Source of the DNA: Tissierella sp.
GTDB taxonomy: Bacteria; Bacillota; Clostridia; Tissierellales; Tissierellaceae
Direction of reading: 5' to 3'
NCBI RefSeq assembly: GCF_031460495.1
Contig: NZ_JAVKTS010000004.1
Location: 244,023-308,022, forward strand
Length of the DNA stretch: 64,000 bases
Position numbers and translations under genes: made by a program. The notes below the pieces were generated by a model. That model did not search any database and had not been told where the DNA came from. It worked only from the letters and a program-made list of their open reading frames with translations. Below are positions 45,231 through 54,923 of the stretch, piece by piece; the first letter of the stretch is position 1; the number at the start of each line of letters is the position of its first letter.

Positions 45231-45336
45231 GAGATATAAGTTTTTTATGCATATATTTATATTTTGATTATAAGTCCTAATTTTGGGTAATAGAAATATA
45301 TAAAATTACATGAAAAATTTTAAAGGGGAGATCTAG

Positions 45337-45729
45337 ATGATAAATAAGTTTATTGAAGAAAAGAAGAAGAAAGCTGAAAGAGAAAAGAAGATGGAAACGG
45401 CTAAAAATGTTGCAGTAGGTACCGCTATTGGAACTGCTGTTGGTGCAGCTGCAGGATTATTATTTGCTCCAAAGTCAGGGAAAGAAACTAGGCAAGATAT
45501 AGCAGATAAATCAAAGGAAGTTACTGAAAATATTAAAATGGTAGTGGATGAGAAAGTTGAGGCAGCAAAAGATTTGCAAGAAAAAGTTAAAATAGAAATC
45601 AAGAATGTTTATGATGGAATTAAAGAAAAAAAAGATGAACTAATGGATGATGTAGAAGATAATCTTGAAGATGTAGTAGTTGAATATGTAGAAGAGATTG
45701 AAGACAATATAGAAGATAAGCTTAATTAG
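45337..45729 (+). CDS. YtxH family protein
   Basis: 130 residues. Unlike most members, the glycine-rich membrane segment VAVGTAIGTAVGAAAGLLFAP (split here for length at residues 25-45) follows a 24-residue charged N-terminus. KSGKETRQDI is the family signature immediately after it, and a long acidic amphipathic helix follows. YtxH proteins belong to general stress regulons in Bacillus; function unknown. The next gene (DUF948-like) is 10 bases downstream, the same pairing as Bacillus ytxG-ytxH. Confidence 0.85.
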   Translation: MINKFIEEKKKKAEREKKMETAKNVAVGTAIGTAVGAAAGLLFAPKSGKETRQDIADKSKEVTENIKMVVDEKVEAAKDLQEKVKIEIKNVYDGIKEKKDELMDDVEDNLEDVVVEYVEEIEDNIEDKLN

Positions 45730-45739
45730 GGGTGATACA

Positions 45740-46213
45740 ATGACAACTCCTATAACAATACAAGACTTATTTAAGTTAATCCTATTTCTATTAGGCATTG
45801 GAGCTATGACTTATTTAATCTTGATATTAAAAAATATAGCTAAATTACTTAAGGGTGTAAACTCAATTTTAGATGAGAATGAGAAATCATTAGATGCTAC
45901 ACTTAAACAATTGCCTCATATAAGTGAAAATATTAATTCTATAACGAAAAATGCAGATCTTGCAATGAAAGAATTAACACCTGAGATTAATGGTTTAGTC
46001 CATAATATAAATGATATATCTGGTAAGGTTGGTTCAATTACAGACTCTATTGATAATACAGCAAATAAAGTTTTCGATACTTTTGATACAGTTTCAGAAA
46101 GTATATCTGAAACAGCCTTTGCATTTCAATATAATGCTAAAAACATTAATGAGTATATACAAATTGTTTTTGATATAATTGAAACAATTAAGAATAGAAT
46201 TAGAAAAAAATAA
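45740..46213 (+). CDS. DUF948-like membrane-anchored coiled-coil protein
   Basis: 157 residues. A membrane segment (about 9-30, LFKLILFLLGIGAMTYLILIL) is followed by helical heptads with the SENINSITKNADLAMKELTPEI pattern (seen in two parts) typical of DUF948/YtxG proteins. It has no catalytic motif. It is paired with the YtxH gene upstream and ended by a terminator, so the two form a small stress-type operon. Confidence 0.78.
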   Translation: MTTPITIQDLFKLILFLLGIGAMTYLILILKNIAKLLKGVNSILDENEKSLDATLKQLPHISENINSITKNADLAMKELTPEINGLVHNINDISGKVGSITDSIDNTANKVFDTFDTVSESISETAFAFQYNAKNINEYIQIVFDIIETIKNRIRKK

Positions 46214-46236
46214 GAACCCTTTAATGGGTTCTTTGT
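46212..46236 (+). terminator. Terminator of the YtxH-DUF948 unit
   Basis: AAGAACCC, loop TTTAAT, GGGTTCTT, followed by TGTTATT. Confidence 0.82.
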
Positions 46237-46381
46237 TATTAAATGACAAATTTGTAAATTTAATAAATATTGGATTTCAAAATTGTCAGATTACTGATAT
46301 AATAGGTATGTAACTTAAAAAGTAAGTAGATAATTATAATTGGTATAATTAATATAATATATAATGAAAGGTTGACTATTA

Positions 46382-47266
46382 ATGAAGAAGGTAAAAATTA
46401 TATATAATCCATCTTCCGGGAGACAAACTACTGAAAGGAGATTGGATCGCCTATGCAAACTTTTATTAAATGATGGTTATACAATTAATAAATTCAATAC
46501 TCAAAAAAAAGATGATGCTATGATTGAAACCATTAAAACATGTAAAGAAGATTGGGACTTGATAATTGTTAGCGGAGGAGATGGAACAGTCAATGAAGTT
46601 GCAACAGGAATAGCAAAAAGTGAGAAAAAAGTTCCAGTTGCCATCCTATCTTCAGGTACAGTCAATGATTTTGCAAACTATATGAAAATTCCTCAGAACA
46701 TTTTAAGTTTCTATGAGATGATAAAAAGAGAAGAAGTGATAGATGTAGACTTAGGAATGGTAAATGATGATTACTTTGTAAATGTAGCAGCAGGTGGAAT
46801 ATTATCAAATGTTGGATATCAAGTACCTGTAGAAAGTAAAATGGTATTAGGTAGAATGGCTTATTACTTAGAGGGTTTAAGAGAACTAACTCTTCAAAAC
46901 CTAGAATCTATGAAAATAAATATTGAGAGCGATGAGTATACAAAAGATGAAGAAATACTATTGTTTATTATATCAAATAGTTCTTCAATAGGTGGGTTTA
47001 AAAAATTGGCTCCTAAGGCGGATGTATTAGATGGGCTTTTGGATGTAGTTATTATAAAAAAATCAGGTGTTCAAGATTTAGCTAACATATTTTTTAGTAT
47101 ATTTAGCGGTGAACATATAAATCATCCTAATGTTATATATTTTAAATCTAAAGATATTAAACTAAGTACTGAACAAGTTATACCAATTGATATTGATGGT
47201 GAGTTTGGCGGGTATCTTCCTGCAACTTTCAAGATTGTACCTCGAGCATTTAGGATTTTAGTATGA
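46382..47266 (+). CDS. Diacylglycerol kinase family lipid kinase (YegS/DgkB/BmrU type)
   Basis: 294 residues. IYNPSSGRQTTERRL at the start and IIVSGGDGTVNEVATGI (the GGDGT nucleotide site) are the signatures of the DAGK catalytic domain, followed by LSSGTVNDFANYM and DVDLGMVND. These soluble enzymes phosphorylate diacylglycerol or related lipids. The gene begins a rightward run with a MarR regulator (35 bases later) and the giant signalling protein. Start ATG 46382 behind GAAAGGTTG. Confidence 0.9.
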   Translation: MKKVKIIYNPSSGRQTTERRLDRLCKLLLNDGYTINKFNTQKKDDAMIETIKTCKEDWDLIIVSGGDGTVNEVATGIAKSEKKVPVAILSSGTVNDFANYMKIPQNILSFYEMIKREEVIDVDLGMVNDDYFVNVAAGGILSNVGYQVPVESKMVLGRMAYYLEGLRELTLQNLESMKINIESDEYTKDEEILLFIISNSSSIGGFKKLAPKADVLDGLLDVVIIKKSGVQDLANIFFSIFSGEHINHPNVIYFKSKDIKLSTEQVIPIDIDGEFGGYLPATFKIVPRAFRILV

Positions 47267-47301
47267 GACATATAACTTTGTCAGGATAAGGAGAGGAGAT
47301 T

Positions 47302-47754
47302 ATGAAAATGAAAGAGAAATTTGAAGATATAGCTAATATCGAAAAATATTTAAGAAAAACTGATTATATAATAAGGCGAAAAGGTAGAGAAATTTTGGCA
47401 GATTTTAATATTACGGGCCCACAATTTACAGCTTTGCAGATTTTAATTAATCAAGGAACTATGACAATAGGAGAATTAAGTCAAAAAATGGCCTTAGCTT
47501 GTAGTACTATCACAGATTTAATTGATAGAATGGAAAAATCGGAGCTTGTGATTAGAAAAAAAGATGAGAAAGATAAGCGAGTTGTAAGGGTTGAAGTACT
47601 AAATAAGGGTCATGTTATTTTAGAAAAAGTTTTAAGCGCTCGTATCGAGTTCCTATCAGGGAAATTAAGTAACTTTAGTGATGAAGATAAAAATAAACTA
47701 AATATTGGATTGAAAGCATTGTATGAGGCTATGAATAATCAGATTGAGAGCTAG
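47302..47754 (+). CDS. MarR family transcriptional regulator
   Basis: 150 residues with a winged helix-turn-helix at about 35-105: FTALQILINQGTMTIGELSQK, STITDLIDRMEKSELV and the wing RKKDEKDKRVVRVEVL. MarR proteins act as dimers on palindromic operators and respond to small ligands or redox; no cysteine pair suggesting redox sensing is conserved here. Neighbours are a lipid kinase upstream and the GGDEF protein 23 bases downstream, and it may control this run. Confidence 0.92.
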   Translation: MKMKEKFEDIANIEKYLRKTDYIIRRKGREILADFNITGPQFTALQILINQGTMTIGELSQKMALACSTITDLIDRMEKSELVIRKKDEKDKRVVRVEVLNKGHVILEKVLSARIEFLSGKLSNFSDEDKNKLNIGLKALYEAMNNQIES

Positions 47755-47777
47755 AACTGAATAAAGAGGGGATAATA

Positions 47778-50700
47778 ATGAAAATTATTGATAATAGATA
47801 CAAAATAGAAAAGGCATTTGAACAAAATGCTTATTTTGAATCCTATATAATATCTGATTTATGGGAAGACGATGAGACTAAGTATATGAAAATTTATGAG
47901 AATAATATTTCAAAAGAATTAGTTAACTATTTCGCAGATAATTTTATTCACCTATATAATATTAGACATGAATTCATACTATCCAGTGATAAATTTAATC
48001 TGGTTAATACTATAGATACAAAAAAAACAAATATGTTATTATACTATTCTTTAACTGAATATACTAATTCACCTCAATTGTCTAAGATAAAAGACAAGCT
48101 AGATTTAAGGCAACGACTTCACATAATCCTAGATGCTATGGAGGCTATAGATTTCTTGCATTTTAAAGGAGCTACTTATAGGTTATTAAACCCGTCTAAT
48201 ATCTTTGTATCAGAGAAGAATAATATTAAACTAACTGACTTATCTACCATTGTTGAAAAAACTCTTGCTGATCATTATGATGATTTCGAACGATATTTTA
48301 TATCTCCTCAGGCCTTAATCAATAAAAATGAAAACGATAATAGGATAGACTATTATTCATTAGGCATCCTAATCAAATATTTGTTGTTACAGGATTTTTT
48401 AGTTGATAATATAAAGATATTTAAATACGATGAAATGCTTTTATTAACAGAAGAGCAAAAACTTACTTTGAATAATATTATTCATAAACTTACTAGGAGA
48501 GATTTTTCTACAGAAGATGTTAAACTAGTAGAAATAATTGATGAAATAAGTAATTTGTTTAATTTGGATTATTATTATGACATAAGAAAAAATAGAGATG
48601 CTTTATACTTTAATAATAGGATTATTAGCAGAGATAAAGAAATTGCACAAGTTATGGCAATAGATGAGGAAATAATAAATGGAAACAATAAAAGCAATGG
48701 GTTAGTCGTAAATGGAGATTTTGGTATGGGAAAATCTAGATTTCTCAACGAAATTTCTTTTAAGTTGAAACTGATGGGTCGTAATGTATATCATATCGAG
48801 GTTCACGAAAGTGAAAACAACGATTTATTGGATATGTCCAATATCTTAAAACAAACTATGAAGGATACGCCACCAGAATTAATGGAAAAGTATAGAAATG
48901 AGTTATCTAGGTTGCTTCCTGAGTTAAGATTAAATATTGAAGAAGATATTGAAACTGATTTAAGCCAAATGTCTGAACGCTTTAGATTATATAATAGAGT
49001 TGGTAATTATTTTACTGAGCTTTCTAAGGAAAACATAATGTATATTATCATCGATGATATACAAAACTGTAATAGTAATTTCTTAATGCTGCTAGATTAC
49101 TTAATTAAAAATATAAAAAGTAATAATTTGTTTTTTATATTATCCTACGAAGTGGGCCGTGCAGATAAAAATTTTATAATAAAAAACAAATGTGAAGAAT
49201 GGGTAAGAGAAACATATTTTACGGATATTGACCTTCATAAATTAGACTTAGAAGAAGTAGGGCTGATGATTCGAAATATATTGGGCATGTCGTATGTTCC
49301 CATGGAGCTAGCATCAGTATTATTTAAAGAAGGTCAAGGAAATCCTAGGTATATTGAATATATAATAAAACATTTATATAGTATTGGTGATTTATATATG
49401 AATGTTTCAGGAACCTGGTACAGGAAAGGGGATAGTTATGATGATCTATATTTCCCTTCTGATATTGACGATGCATTAAAAAAACAGATAACAATTATTA
49501 AAGAAAACTATTTTGAAGTATTTAAGGTTATGGTTATATTTAATGAAGTTTTATATAAAAAGATATTACTTAATATGGTAGATCTAAATCAGAAAAAATT
49601 AGAAGAAGAATTGGATGATTTAATTAGATTAAGACTCATCGATGAGAAGGTAGCTGATAGAGGATATAGTTATAGTGTAAACAATAATGATCTTAAGAAA
49701 CTAATATATCATGAGCTTTCTCAGGATGAAAAGATTAAATTACACAGTAAAGCTGCGAAAGTAATACAAGAAATTGAATTTGAAAATCTAGATATGATGT
49801 TGGAAGAGTTACTATACCATTTGGATAGATCAAATCAATCAGATATAGCCCTAGAAATTATAATAAGTAAAGTAAAAAGTTTGGAAAATCAATACAGTCC
49901 CAATGCACGATTCTTACTTGAAAGAGCATATAATATTGTAAAAAACTCTAAGGGAACAACTAAGCTTGAGATTTTAGAGAGATTGGTGGATATATACTAT
50001 CTAAAATCAGAGACAGAGAAAGGTAGAGCCTATTTAGATGAATATCAAAAAGAAGCTGAAAGAGTAAAAGATTTAAAGCATATTATTAAAGCTAAAACAA
50101 CAATTATTGAGATTTATCATATAAGAATGCAATGGGAATCTGTGTATAAAGAGATACAAGAGATTGAAGATATTTCCAAAGCTAACAATTATATTGAAGG
50201 AATCATAGTTGTATTAACATTGAGAGCCAGGCCTGCTATTCAGAATAGAGAGCTTAAATTGTCAGAAGATATATTGCTAGAAGCCATAAGACTATCTGAA
50301 CAATATGAAATAAATGATTATATGGGGACAATATATAACCGATTAGGCTTAACAAGATTTTTAAATGGTAATATAGAAAAGGCTATTGAAAATTATGAGC
50401 AGAGTATTTTTTATCATCAAAAAACTGGTAATTTAGTTGAAGCTACAAGACCAATAAATAATATTGGGACAATATATGCAGATTATTATTCTGATATTGA
50501 TAAAGCTATGGAAAGTTATGAAAAGGGATTAAAGATTGCATCTAAATATGGAATTCAAGAAGTCGAAATTACCTTCTTAATGAATATAGCTAGTATCTAT
50601 ATAGATAAACATGAATTTGAAAGATCTCTTCAATTTGTTGAAGCAGCTAGAAAATCTGCGATAGAATTACAAGATATAAATAAGTTAGTTACCATTTATA

Positions 50701-53156
50701 TACTAATGGGGCAGAATTATTTGAGTATTTCTGATTATAATAAGGCTTATGAATGTTATAATTATTTAAAAGAAATATATAAGAATAAAGAGATAGCAGA
50801 TTTTGAGACAAATAGTAATTACCAGAATTTCCTAGGGGATTTTTATAGTTATTTAGGGAGCTGGGAAAAAGGTATAGAGCATTCAAGAATAGCTAGCGAA
50901 TTATATAAAGAATTTAGTACCAAGGAATATTTAAGAGCACAATGTAGAATACTCTATCTTAAATATTTTGAGCAATCAATTTACCAAGTAGAAGAAATTG
51001 ATAATATTCGGAATCTATACAAGGAAACTAAACTAGTACAAGATAGAAGATCTTCACTTTTACAGTTTTCACTAGTTAGTATTTTAGCAGAAGACCTAGA
51101 TTATGCAAGGGAATTATTGAGTGAGGATGCAACACTAATAGGCTCTTGGGATAATGAATATTTGCAGAAATTGAGAAATATACTAATCATTTGTGTTGAC
51201 CCTTTAAAAGTAGATATAAATCATTTGATTGCCATTATGGAGAGTCTTACAAAGAAAAATGAATATCTAGTAAAATCCTTCCTCATTATGAAAATTGGAC
51301 TAATGCTATTTTCAAAAGGCGAATATAAAAAATCTTTAAAATATTTATTAGAAATTCTTGATAGTATTTACAAAGTGATTTTAACAATACCAGATTCTAA
51401 GTTGAAATTTAGTTATATCAAAAGCAGAAAAGTAGATTTAGTTAAAGAAAAGATTGCTATGGCTATCAAAGAGCTGTATAATAGCACAATAATCAATACT
51501 AAATTAGAGGATATTACTGAAGAAGACTTATATGATTATTTTGATATAACTAATATTATTGAAATCGTTGGAAGTGAAGAATTCGTTAAGATTAGTCAAT
51601 TGGATTATTATGATGAAGTATTAGATATAAATAATATAGAGAGCCTAATTTCAAAACTAAGGGATGACTATGAATCTAATTTGAATCTAATTTTGAGTTA
51701 CTTATGTAAAGAGTCATTTGCTAATAGGGGATTAATTTTAGATTATGATGAAATCAACAAAAATTACAAGGTGGTTTCATCACTAAATAATAATTCTAAT
51801 CATATGGTTAATGAGAACATCCTAAATCTAGCGAATAGATCTAGTAAAGGCTTACTTATATCTAATAACACTAATGAAGCAAAAAGGAGTAGATATAAGG
51901 AGTTTTTATCCAATGAAATCAAAGGAATTATTTGTGTTCCTGTTATTATTAGTGAAGAAGATTCAAAAGTTGAACTAGATAGAAGAAAGCACTCTTTTGA
52001 AAAGGGTTACAGTAAAGGGTATATCTATTTAGAAACAGATAAAGTATTTAATAGATTTGATTATGAAAGATTGGAATTAGTATCAAATCTTTCCTATTTA
52101 GTATTTGTTAATCTAGATAATAATAAGCTAAAGTTAATGGCGACGACAGATAAACTTACGGGTACTTTTACTAGGAAATATTATGAAAGTAGATTTGACC
52201 AACTTCTTATTGATATGAAAGCAATCAATGGAAACTTTTCTGTATTAATGTTAGATATAGATAGATTCAAAAATATCAATGATACTTATGGCCATAGAAA
52301 GGGAGATGATGTACTAGCTGCTATAGGGAATGTATTAAAATCTACAGTTAGAAGTACAGATATTGTAGCTAGATATGGTGGGGAAGAATTCACTGTATTA
52401 CTGAAAAACACTTTGGAAGAAGAGTCTAAGATAATAGCTGAAAAAATAAGGAAGAACATAGAAAATATTAAAATACAAGGTATAGAACAACAAATTACTG
52501 TAAGTATGGGTATATCTCTTTACCCACAGCACAGTCAATTTAAGGAAGATTTAACTGAAAAAGTGGATCAAGCACTATATTATGCAAAAGAGACCGGTAG
52601 AAATAAAGTAGTATTATGGAATAGTCAAATGGGTGATACAATAAATAGAATTGACAAGCTTGCTGGGATATTAACAGGTAATACTGAAGAAGATAATATT
52701 AATCTTTCAGCATTAATAGATGTTATTGAATTAATAAAAGAAAAAGGTAATGTAGGAGACAAAACATTCAAATTTCTAGGAAGACTACTAGAGACAATAG
52801 ATGCAGAATATGCAACTATAGTACCTTTGAATAATGGTATAGAAACTAATAGATATTTTTCTCGTACTAGATTCAATGATAATTGGACTAAGATAACTTC
52901 CTTAAATAATAACATTATTGATAAAGTTATTAAAACAAAGAAAGGTGAATTCTTAATAGATTGGGATAACTTTGATAATGTTGACTCTTTATCCGGGCTA
53001 CCAAATTGGCAATCAATAATGGTTTTACCAATGATTAAGGATGAAGATATAAAGGGTATACTATATATTTCTGCACCCTTGAAAAACAAAGAATTTGATT
53101 TCAATAGCTTTAACTTAGCTAAAAGTCTTGTTAATATCTTTACAGGTATTTTATAA
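47778..53156 (+). CDS. Kinase-like / P-loop ATPase / TPR / GAF / GGDEF signalling protein
   Basis: 1792 residues. Domains in order: a protein-kinase-like domain (about 1-270); a P-loop NTPase of the AAA_16/STAND type (about 280-650) with Walker A GDFGMGKS (313-320) and Walker B IIIDD (D426-D427); TPR-like helical repeats (about 690-1100); a GAF domain (about 1290-1450); a GGDEF diguanylate cyclase (about 1455-1620); and a C-terminal GAF-like domain (about 1640-1792). The kinase core is degenerate: YRLLNPSN (134-141) replaces HRDLKPxN, so the catalytic Asp is a Leu, and DLS replaces DFG. The cyclase keeps GGEEF (1534-1538) and an I-site RSTD (1525-1528) five residues before it. Expected output is c-di-GMP under product inhibition; the inputs are unknown. 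Confidence 0.88.
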   Translation: MKIIDNRYKIEKAFEQNAYFESYIISDLWEDDETKYMKIYENNISKELVNYFADNFIHLYNIRHEFILSSDKFNLVNTIDTKKTNMLLYYSLTEYTNSPQLSKIKDKLDLRQRLHIILDAMEAIDFLHFKGATYRLLNPSNIFVSEKNNIKLTDLSTIVEKTLADHYDDFERYFISPQALINKNENDNRIDYYSLGILIKYLLLQDFLVDNIKIFKYDEMLLLTEEQKLTLNNIIHKLTRRDFSTEDVKLVEIIDEISNLFNLDYYYDIRKNRDALYFNNRIISRDKEIAQVMAIDEEIINGNNKSNGLVVNGDFGMGKSRFLNEISFKLKLMGRNVYHIEVHESENNDLLDMSNILKQTMKDTPPELMEKYRNELSRLLPELRLNIEEDIETDLSQMSERFRLYNRVGNYFTELSKENIMYIIIDDIQNCNSNFLMLLDYLIKNIKSNNLFFILSYEVGRADKNFIIKNKCEEWVRETYFTDIDLHKLDLEEVGLMIRNILGMSYVPMELASVLFKEGQGNPRYIEYIIKHLYSIGDLYMNVSGTWYRKGDSYDDLYFPSDIDDALKKQITIIKENYFEVFKVMVIFNEVLYKKILLNMVDLNQKKLEEELDDLIRLRLIDEKVADRGYSYSVNNNDLKKLIYHELSQDEKIKLHSKAAKVIQEIEFENLDMMLEELLYHLDRSNQSDIALEIIISKVKSLENQYSPNARFLLERAYNIVKNSKGTTKLEILERLVDIYYLKSETEKGRAYLDEYQKEAERVKDLKHIIKAKTTIIEIYHIRMQWESVYKEIQEIEDISKANNYIEGIIVVLTLRARPAIQNRELKLSEDILLEAIRLSEQYEINDYMGTIYNRLGLTRFLNGNIEKAIENYEQSIFYHQKTGNLVEATRPINNIGTIYADYYSDIDKAMESYEKGLKIASKYGIQEVEITFLMNIASIYIDKHEFERSLQFVEAARKSAIELQDINKLVTIYILMGQNYLSISDYNKAYECYNYLKEIYKNKEIADFETNSNYQNFLGDFYSYLGSWEKGIEHSRIASELYKEFSTKEYLRAQCRILYLKYFEQSIYQVEEIDNIRNLYKETKLVQDRRSSLLQFSLVSILAEDLDYARELLSEDATLIGSWDNEYLQKLRNILIICVDPLKVDINHLIAIMESLTKKNEYLVKSFLIMKIGLMLFSKGEYKKSLKYLLEILDSIYKVILTIPDSKLKFSYIKSRKVDLVKEKIAMAIKELYNSTIINTKLEDITEEDLYDYFDITNIIEIVGSEEFVKISQLDYYDEVLDINNIESLISKLRDDYESNLNLILSYLCKESFANRGLILDYDEINKNYKVVSSLNNNSNHMVNENILNLANRSSKGLLISNNTNEAKRSRYKEFLSNEIKGIICVPVIISEEDSKVELDRRKHSFEKGYSKGYIYLETDKVFNRFDYERLELVSNLSYLVFVNLDNNKLKLMATTDKLTGTFTRKYYESRFDQLLIDMKAINGNFSVLMLDIDRFKNINDTYGHRKGDDVLAAIGNVLKSTVRSTDIVARYGGEEFTVLLKNTLEEESKIIAEKIRKNIENIKIQGIEQQITVSMGISLYPQHSQFKEDLTEKVDQALYYAKETGRNKVVLWNSQMGDTINRIDKLAGILTGNTEEDNINLSALIDVIELIKEKGNVGDKTFKFLGRLLETIDAEYATIVPLNNGIETNRYFSRTRFNDNWTKITSLNNNIIDKVIKTKKGEFLIDWDNFDNVDSLSGLPNWQSIMVLPMIKDEDIKGILYISAPLKNKEFDFNSFNLAKSLVNIFTGIL

Positions 53157-53164
53157 ATAATATT

Positions 53165-53209
53165 AATAATAGTACTATTATTTTTACTAATATGTTATAA
53201 TGATAACAT
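53165..53209 (+). promoter_or_regulatory. hut promoter with two palindromes
   Basis: An extended -10 (TGTTATAAT, 53193-53201) lies inside ATGTTAT-AATG-ATAACAT (53192-53209), a 7-bp-arm inverted repeat. A second, 18-bp perfect palindrome, AATAATAGTACTATTATT (53165-53182), covers the -35 area. Binding at either would block RNA polymerase. The upstream palindrome might instead act as a weak terminator for the gene ending at 53156. Confidence 0.55.
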
Positions 53210-53250
53210 GAGTTATTAAGTTTTTAATACAAGTATGGAGCGAGGAGATT

Positions 53251-53337
53251 ATGTCTAATAATACATTCACCTCAATAAAATATATTAAATTAGAAATGAC
53301 CACAGGACCTTCTGTGGTCATTTCTTATGCACTTTAA
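53251..53337 (+). CDS. Leader ORF upstream of hutH (28 codons)
   Basis: ATG 53251 follows GCGAGGAGATT, a strong ribosome site, and opens a 28-residue peptide beginning MSNNTFTSIKYIKLEM and ending VVISYAL. It contains no histidine codon, so it is not a classical histidine attenuator. The second half runs through a 14-bp hairpin (53292-53325). It ends 45 bases before hutH. It may be a regulatory leader peptide or the 5' part of a structured element; expression is not proven. Confidence 0.45.
   Translation: MSNNTFTSIKYIKLEMTTGPSVVISYAL
53292..53325 (+). terminator. Stable hairpin in the hut leader, possible attenuator
   Basis: AGAAATGACCACAG, loop GACCTT, CTGTGGTCATTTCT: a perfect 14-bp stem. 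The following TATGCACTTTAATT is a poor T run, so intrinsic termination is possible but not certain. A ribosome on the leader ORF would melt it. Confidence 0.55.
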
Positions 53338-53381
53338 TTAAGTAATGAACTATACTAATGAATTTAAATGGAGGTAGTAAT

Positions 53382-54911
53382 ATGAAAAAAGTGTTTATTG
53401 ATGGTAACAGCTTAACTTTGGAGGAGTTTATAAGAGTCACAAGGCAAGGAGAGAAGATTGAACTTACAAAAGAAGCAATAGTTAAGGTAGAAGAAGCTAG
53501 AGCACTAGTAGATAAGTTTGTTAATCAAAATAAGATTGTCTATGGTATAACTACAGGGTTTGGCAAGTTTAGTGATGTTGTAATTACTGGTGAAGAAACC
53601 AAAGTATTGCAAAGAAATCTTATTATAAGTCATGCCTGCGGAGTAGGGAATCCTTTAGATGAAGATGTAGTAAGGGGAATAATGCTACTTAGAGCTAATG
53701 CTCTTGCCAAAGGGTACTCTGGTATCAGGCTATCTACATTAAATACATTAATAGATATGGTAAACAAAGGAGTCCATCCGATTATACCAGAAAAAGGATC
53801 TTTAGGAGCTAGTGGTGATTTAGCACCATTATCACATATGGTACTTGTTATGATAGGTGAAGGCGAAGCTATATTCAATGGTAAGAGAATGTCTGGTAAA
53901 GAGGCTATGGCAAGTGCAAATATTAAAACTGTTGAATTAACATCCAAGGAAGGACTTGCTTTAATTAATGGAACTCAAGTAATGACATCTATAGGAGCCC
54001 TAACCATATATGATAGTATGAACCTTAGTAAGATTGCTGATATTTCAGCTGCTTTAACTGTAGAAGCTTTAAATGGAATAGTAGATGCTTTTGACCCAAG
54101 AGTCCATAATATAAGACCTCATGAAGGACAAATAAATACTGCAAAGAATTTACTAACTCTATTAGAAAATAGTTCCATGACTAGCAGACAAGGCGAAATA
54201 AGAGTACAAGATGCATATTCACTTAGGTGTATACCTCAAATTCAGGGAGCTAGCAAAGATTGCTTTAATTATGTAAGGGAAAAAGTTGAAATAGAGATGA
54301 ATTCTGCAACAGATAATCCTTTGATTTTCTTAGATGAGGAAGAAGTAATATCCGGTGGAAATTTCCATGGTCAACCAATGGCTTTATCCTTTGATTTCTT
54401 AGGTATTGGTTTAGCGGAACTGGCAAATTTATCTGAAAGAAGGCTTGAAAGATTAGTGAACCCTTCTCTAAGTAATGGGTTGCCAGCATTTTTAGTAGAA
54501 AAAGGTGGACTAAACTCAGGTTTTATGATTGTACAATACTCAGCAGCATCTTTGGTATCTGAGAACAAAATCTTAGCACATCCTGCTTCTGTTGATTCAA
54601 TTCCTTCTTCAGCAAATCAAGAAGATCATGTATCTATGGGAACTATAGCTGCTAGGAAAGCAAGAGAAATATTAGGTAATGTAAGAAAAGTCCTAGCTAT
54701 GGAAATATTGGCTGCTTGTCAAGCTATTGATCTTAGAGGTAATAAAGGCTTAGGAAAAGGAACCAATATAGCTTATAATATAATCAGAGATAATATTAAA
54801 CTTATTGAAGATGACAGAGTAATGTATATTGATATTAACAGTTGCGAGGATATAATTAAATCTGAGATAATAGTTAATAAAGTAGAAGAAGCAGTAGGTA
54901 AATTACTATAA
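53382..54911 (+). CDS. hutH: Histidine ammonia-lyase
   Basis: 509 residues from ATG 53382, 6 bases after GGAGGT (a frame-open ATG at 53358 is upstream of that site). The MIO cofactor forms from A143-S144-G145 in GSLGASGDLAPLSH; YGITTGFG and the NGTQVMTS, QDAYSLRC and NFHGQP blocks complete the active site. It deaminates histidine to urocanate, the first step of degradation. First gene of hutH-hutU-ftcD-hutI; length is normal. Confidence 0.96.
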   Translation: MKKVFIDGNSLTLEEFIRVTRQGEKIELTKEAIVKVEEARALVDKFVNQNKIVYGITTGFGKFSDVVITGEETKVLQRNLIISHACGVGNPLDEDVVRGIMLLRANALAKGYSGIRLSTLNTLIDMVNKGVHPIIPEKGSLGASGDLAPLSHMVLVMIGEGEAIFNGKRMSGKEAMASANIKTVELTSKEGLALINGTQVMTSIGALTIYDSMNLSKIADISAALTVEALNGIVDAFDPRVHNIRPHEGQINTAKNLLTLLENSSMTSRQGEIRVQDAYSLRCIPQIQGASKDCFNYVREKVEIEMNSATDNPLIFLDEEEVISGGNFHGQPMALSFDFLGIGLAELANLSERRLERLVNPSLSNGLPAFLVEKGGLNSGFMIVQYSAASLVSENKILAHPASVDSIPSSANQEDHVSMGTIAARKAREILGNVRKVLAMEILAACQAIDLRGNKGLGKGTNIAYNIIRDNIKLIEDDRVMYIDINSCEDIIKSEIIVNKVEEAVGKLL

Positions 54912-54923
54912 GGGGGAGATTCG

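Noticed and set aside
52625..53104. A 159-residue reverse-strand open frame opposite the end of the GGDEF protein
   Set aside because: Low-complexity Ser/Leu translation, no ribosome site, and the forward frame continues as a GAF-like domain.
53251..53337. Classical histidine attenuator peptide for the hut operon
   Set aside because: The 28 codons contain no histidine.
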